Of a DNA stretch of 64,000 nt, positions 61,111-64,000 are shown piece after piece. The DNA is from Bifidobacterium boum (GTDB taxonomy: Bacteria > Actinomycetota > Actinomycetes > Actinomycetales > Bifidobacteriaceae), in the NCBI RefSeq assembly GCF_000741535.1, contig NZ_JGYQ01000007.1, forward strand, positions 310,001 through 374,000. Reading direction: 5' to 3'. The notes under the pieces were generated by a model, which was not told the origin of the DNA, ran no database searches, and saw only the letters and a program-made list of their open reading frames with translations. The position numbers and the translations under genes are program-made. Position 1 is the first letter of the stretch. Each line of letters starts with the position of its first letter.

Positions 61111-61930
61111 TTGCAAGCACAGATAGGATATAAACAACAAGCCTTTACAAGCGCAGGGAATCCACCAGATTGTGGTCGCAGTCGACTACAATCCCGTCCG
61201 TTGCCAATCGTATATTTACACGCTGTCTGGGCAGTTCAACAAGAACAAGTCAAAATCACACACCCGTACCGTATGACGGATGCGAAAGCCAGCAACGGGC
61301 AGGCGTAGAAGATTGTTATTAACCACGCGCGTCTGCTGCCAAGCAGCACGTGCCATTCACGTACAAGTGGTACGTGTCGCGCGAACAATAAAGCACTGGC
61401 AGCACTGACATAGTTCCGGCAATATAAACCTTTATATCCATCTGCCATGCGATGGAATCAAACAACATACGTGCAAAGATTACATGAACTGCAGATTCCC
61501 ATTCCGAAGCGCATGACAATTTACAGGCTACCCGCAGCAGGTGAAATTGCGCCGCGAGCCCGAACGCCTAGAACAGGATGCTGCGATCAGCAGCTAGTCA
61601 CATTCAAGTGTACTGACACGTAGTTTAAGTGCAACACCTACAAACTAAGCCACTAATTGACAGGTCCAGGGAAACAATCACCACCATCATCGGCAAGAAT
61701 GAGCGGCGCATAGGACATTGGCAATGAATCTGCACATATCCGACCGACGAGTCGACGGACACGCTCACATATGATTTTACAATGTCACACATGAAAACTG
61801 AAAATATGTCCTTACGCTGGTGCTAGCGAAAGCTGCTTTCTTTATAATGCGGGACACCAAATAATCCCCTCGATATTAATTCCGCCTGTTTTGAAAATAA
61901 CTGACCATCGCGGATATTGGCGAACAACCC
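61111..61930. other. Gap without a supportable gene
   Basis: Open frames here (for example 61236-61448 minus) lack Shine-Dalgarno sites and coding composition. GC is lower than the core. The CACGTAC/GTACGTG words around 61350-61375 form a weak dyad. I see no RNA gene. Confidence 0.5.
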
Positions 61931-62413
61931 CTACTCCCCCAGCACCTCCGCCGTGTCCACCACCAGCGTTACCGGCCCGTCATTGACCAACGACACTCGC
62001 ATGTGTGCGCCGAATCGGCCTTCTTTTACGGTGAGTCCTTGCGCCCGCAACGCATCATTGAAGGCGAGCCACACACGTTTGGCGTGTTCAGGTTCGCCGG
62101 CTGCGATGAAGCTCGGCCTGTTGCCTTTGCGGATGTTGCCGTACAACGTGAACTGCGAAATGGAGAGGATGTCGCCGTTATGCTGCGTAATCGACTCGTT
62201 CATGCGCCCGTCGGCATCCTCGAACACCCGCAGTCTGGCGATTTTGCCTGCCAGCCAGTCGATTTCCCTCTGCCCGTCCGTATCCGCGACCCCGACAAGC
62301 AGCACATAGCCTGTGCCGATGGTTTGCTTCTCAAACGTTGGGTCGACGCTGTTTGTAGCAGGGTCGATCACGTCAACGCTGGCTTCGCTTACACGCTGTA
62401 ACACGATTCTCAT
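61931..62413 (-). CDS. dtd: D-aminoacyl-tRNA deacylase
   Basis: 160 residues starting MRIVLQRVSEASVDV. Removes D-amino acids wrongly attached to tRNA. The family motifs ISQFTLYGNIRKGNRPSF (SQFTL with catalytic Thr) and the GP cis-proline loop (VSLVNDGPVTLVVDT) are present. An insertion of ~12 residues (PATNSVDPTFEKQ) lies after strand 1. Full length. Confidence 0.95.
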   Translation of the reverse strand: MRIVLQRVSEASVDVIDPATNSVDPTFEKQTIGTGYVLLVGVADTDGQREIDWLAGKIARLRVFEDADGRMNESITQHNGDILSISQFTLYGNIRKGNRPSFIAAGEPEHAKRVWLAFNDALRAQGLTVKEGRFGAHMRVSLVNDGPVTLVVDTAEVLGE

Positions 62414-62679
62414 ACCGTCACTCTATCGCAGGATTATGGCGGGAGATTGCACAGGCACTTCCCGGGCATCCGTCGCAGGATTCCAGACACTTCCCTGGCA
62501 TCCGCCGCTCGGTTTCACGGATTCCATCGTGCGCTGCCACACGGTTGCAAATTGCATAATCATGGCGGGAGATCGCACGGGTGCCGTCCTATATGATGTT
62601 CCGTCTTCGATTCCGAGTTCACACACAATCAGCCGCCATCATCCTCGTGTATCACCGACGCCTTCGGCTCACAGCCGAT
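62414..62679. other. Gap between dtd and ssrA with short repeats
   Basis: No gene. ATGGCGGGAGATYGCAC occurs twice (62436-62452 and 62562-62578) and an ACTTCCC(G/T)GGCATCCG word twice in between. Meaning unknown. Confidence 0.5.
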
Positions 62680-62708
62680 TTGAGCCGAACGACGAAATGT
62701 CGTATACT
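62680..62708 (+). promoter_or_regulatory. Promoter of ssrA
   Basis: TTGAGC (62680-62685), 17-nt spacer, TATACT (62703-62708). Start expected near 62715, giving a short 5' precursor before the mature end at 62748. Confidence 0.75.
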
Positions 62709-62747
62709 AAAAAATCCGGTCTATTCCGGGGTTTGATAATTCAAAAA

Positions 62748-63140
62748 GGGGCTGATCGGTTTCGACGGTGACCTGTTCGTCGCAGGGAAGCGTGCCGAGA
62801 ATGCGGAGTCCACTCGTGATGCCCTCCGCGAAACAATAAGTGCTAAATCTAACCGCACTGAGTTTGCTCTCGCTGCCTGAGCTTCGCGCCAGGATTAACC
62901 AGTGAGCAGCCGCTCCGTTCACTCCCCCTCGTCTTCGGGGAGATGTTGAGCGTCGTTTAGGAGACTTGCTCCGGCTACTGCACCGCAGGGTGGCTGGGGG
63001 ACTTTTTCTGCGGATATGCTCGCCATCAGTTGTCTGCGACATCGATGGGGGCAGAAAAACTGCCGCACGGCCAGCAGACTACGCACGTAGAAGACTGAGG
63101 GTACGGTCACCGGACCGGGGTTCAATTCCCCGCAGCTCCA
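62748..63140 (+). ncRNA. ssrA: Transfer-messenger RNA
   Basis: Rescues stalled ribosomes with SmpB. The 5' end GGGGCTGATCGGTTTCGACG and the 3' end GGTTCAATTCCCCGCAGCTCC with A form the tRNA-like domain. The tag frame GCTAAATCTAACCGC... encodes AKSNRTEFALAA and then TGA, at about 62841-62879. CCA is not encoded after the discriminator A at 63140. 393 nt. ssrA 3' ends are common integration sites; the next genes look foreign. Confidence 0.97.
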
Positions 63141-63148
63141 CTTTTCAT

Positions 63149-63170
63149 GAGCCGCAAGAGATTGCGGCTC
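63149..63170 (+). terminator. Terminator of ssrA
   Basis: Perfect 9-bp stem GAGCCGCAA/TTGCGGCTC, GAGA loop, followed by TTCTTGTATTTTC. Confidence 0.85.
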
Positions 63171-63269
63171 TTCTTGTATTTTCAACGGTTCCGGCCCATC
63201 TTGCGCGCTTACGTGGATTACGTCGTTTTGCGAAAAATGTTGCCAAAATGTGGGTTATAGGCCAAGAAG

Positions 63270-63542
63270 ATGGGCTTTCCCTACGAGAAAGTCTTCGTAA
63301 AGACGCAGAAGACTCGGTGGGGTTCCTGCTCAAGTAAAGGGAACATCAACCTGAACTGCCTTCTGATGAAGGTGCCTCCTCATGTCAGGAAGTACGTCAT
63401 CGTGCACGAATTAGCTCACAAGAAAGAAATGAACCACTCTGAACGATTTTGGAAAGTCGTCGCTGGAGAAATTCCCGAACACCAAAAGGTGACCAGGTGG
63501 CTTAAGGAGAATGGGAACTCGCTTATTGGAAAGCTGCCGTAA
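63270..63542 (+). CDS. YgjP-type M48-like metallopeptidase, short
   Basis: 90 residues that cover only the catalytic C-terminal part of a YgjP/DUF45 protein: KTQKTRWGSCSSKGNINLN, then VIVHELAHKKEMNHSERFWKVV with the HExxH zinc motif and downstream His. Full proteins have ~230 residues, so this one is truncated at the 5' end or starts late. YgjP genes often sit in restriction-modification loci, fitting the next gene. Lies just behind ssrA. Confidence 0.75.
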   Translation: MGFPYEKVFVKTQKTRWGSCSSKGNINLNCLLMKVPPHVRKYVIVHELAHKKEMNHSERFWKVVAGEIPEHQKVTRWLKENGNSLIGKLP

Positions 63543-63649
63543 AGGAGGCACTACGGCATGGAGAAGACATCTGAACCCGGGAGAGAAGTCTGTATGAAAG
63601 TGTAGCATGAAATACACATAGAGGTGCAGCATGTACATGGAGGTGCAGC

Positions 63650-64000
63650 ATGGCTATCCCAAAAATTAGCAAACAAAACATTGACGACGCGCTGAAGTTT
63701 ATCGATGAAAAGGGCGTGCCCTCCCACAACCAGAGCACGAAGTATGAGCTTGTTACCAAGGACGGAAAGAAATACCCGCCGGAATACGTTATAGCCGTTG
63801 CTGCGCACATGGCAAACGGAGCCGAAATCAGCACGAAAGGCTTCGATGCTATCGAGGCAAAGTCATACCTTCAGGAACAAGGTTTCAATATCGAGATCAA
63901 GCAATTTACGCTGAAGATTACCGCCGATGGCGTGACATCTAATGACAAGCGATTCACGATGGATAATCTGGGGCTTGGCTATTACTGCAAGCCGAAGGAA
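63650..64000 (+). CDS. Start of a restriction-type protein (ScoMcrA/McrB-like N-terminal domain), runs off the window
   Basis: 117 codons are inside the window. ATG 63650 has GGAGG upstream. The protein starts MAIPKISKQNIDDALKFIDE, then GVPSHNQSTKYELVTKDGKK and YPPEYVIAVAAHMANG. This head domain, with a Y-L-V-x-x-G-K-x-YPPKYV pattern, is found at the N-terminus of McrA/McrB-like restriction proteins and HNH or GTPase fusions. Lower GC than the chromosome. The catalytic part lies outside. Confidence 0.65.
   Translation, partial: MAIPKISKQNIDDALKFIDEKGVPSHNQSTKYELVTKDGKKYPPEYVIAVAAHMANGAEISTKGFDAIEAKSYLQEQGFNIEIKQFTLKITADGVTSNDKRFTMDNLGLGYYCKPKE

Noticed and set aside
51509-61133. Dozens of open frames inside the CRISPR array with peptide repeats such as DHPRMRGEH and GSSPHARGT
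   Set aside because: They are translations of the 61-bp repeat unit in several frames; no start signals and no coding selection.
61236-61519. Short minus-strand open frames near the leader
   Set aside because: No start signal, no protein-like composition.

Overview
The window looks like a high-GC actinobacterial chromosome of the genus Bifidobacterium. The tmRNA proteolysis tag reads AKSNRTEFALAA. A 24-codon bL37 ribosomal protein gene is present, as is an infC-rpmI-rplT operon. Two tyrosine recombinases (XerC, XerD) sit near a ParA-type ATPase. The type I-E CRISPR repeat, read in crRNA sense, ends GGGGATGATCCC, a style typical of this genus. I cannot name the species from sequence alone. 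Layout: 1-34 kb is mostly housekeeping core. It holds a partial peptide-binding lipoprotein, xerC, tyrA-pheA and a membrane protein, typA with strong hairpins behind it, parA, xerD, infC-rpmI-rplT, thiamine pyrophosphokinase, gap, a YbaK-type deacylase, ispH, a mutarotase-like gene and bL37. These are followed by a SigH-type sigma factor with a small Cys/His-rich partner, a DnaQ-like exonuclease, and a wall-precursor cluster (murE, a FemX-type transferase, a DegT-type PLP enzyme and an ATP-grasp ligase that may be a D-aspartate ligase). The smc gene that follows is visibly wrecked (several frameshifts plus a large internal deletion). folC, a Nudix gene and pepP come next, then a ROK repressor - fructokinase - MFS permease sugar locus. 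Both sides of that locus carry copies of an 18-bp palindromic repeat family. From about 35 to 61 kb the window is a defence region. First comes an unrecognised set of overlapping genes (zinc-knuckle protein, frameshifted coiled-coil protein, small C-terminal protein). Then comes a complete type I-E cas operon on the minus strand (cas3, cas8e, cse2, cas7e, cas5e, cas6e, cas1e, cas2e), and then a very large CRISPR array of about 156 repeats and 155 spacers. The array is transcribed right to left from an AT-rich leader near 61.0 kb, so new spacers enter at the end farthest from the cas genes. A perfect hairpin with a U-tract follows the old end. The most interesting object lies between cas3 and the array, at 50399-50476 on the plus strand. 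It is a stand-alone degenerate repeat - 20-nt spacer - degenerate repeat with its own TATAAT box. Its hairpins are kept by compensatory changes and its 8-nt crRNA handle is perfect. The 20-nt guide matches the gap just upstream of cas8e at positions 1-5, 7-11 and 13-14. The only mismatches in the first 14 are at 6 and 12, the bases flipped out of the Cascade-target duplex. The site has an AAC on its PAM side, in line with the C that ends almost every repeat. I read this as a crRNA-like RNA (CreR/CreA type) that lets Cascade repress its own operon. Beyond the array come dtd, the tmRNA gene ssrA with promoter and terminator, and the start of an apparently acquired island: a short YgjP-type metallopeptidase and the 5' part of a gene resembling the N-terminal head of McrA/McrB-like restriction proteins.
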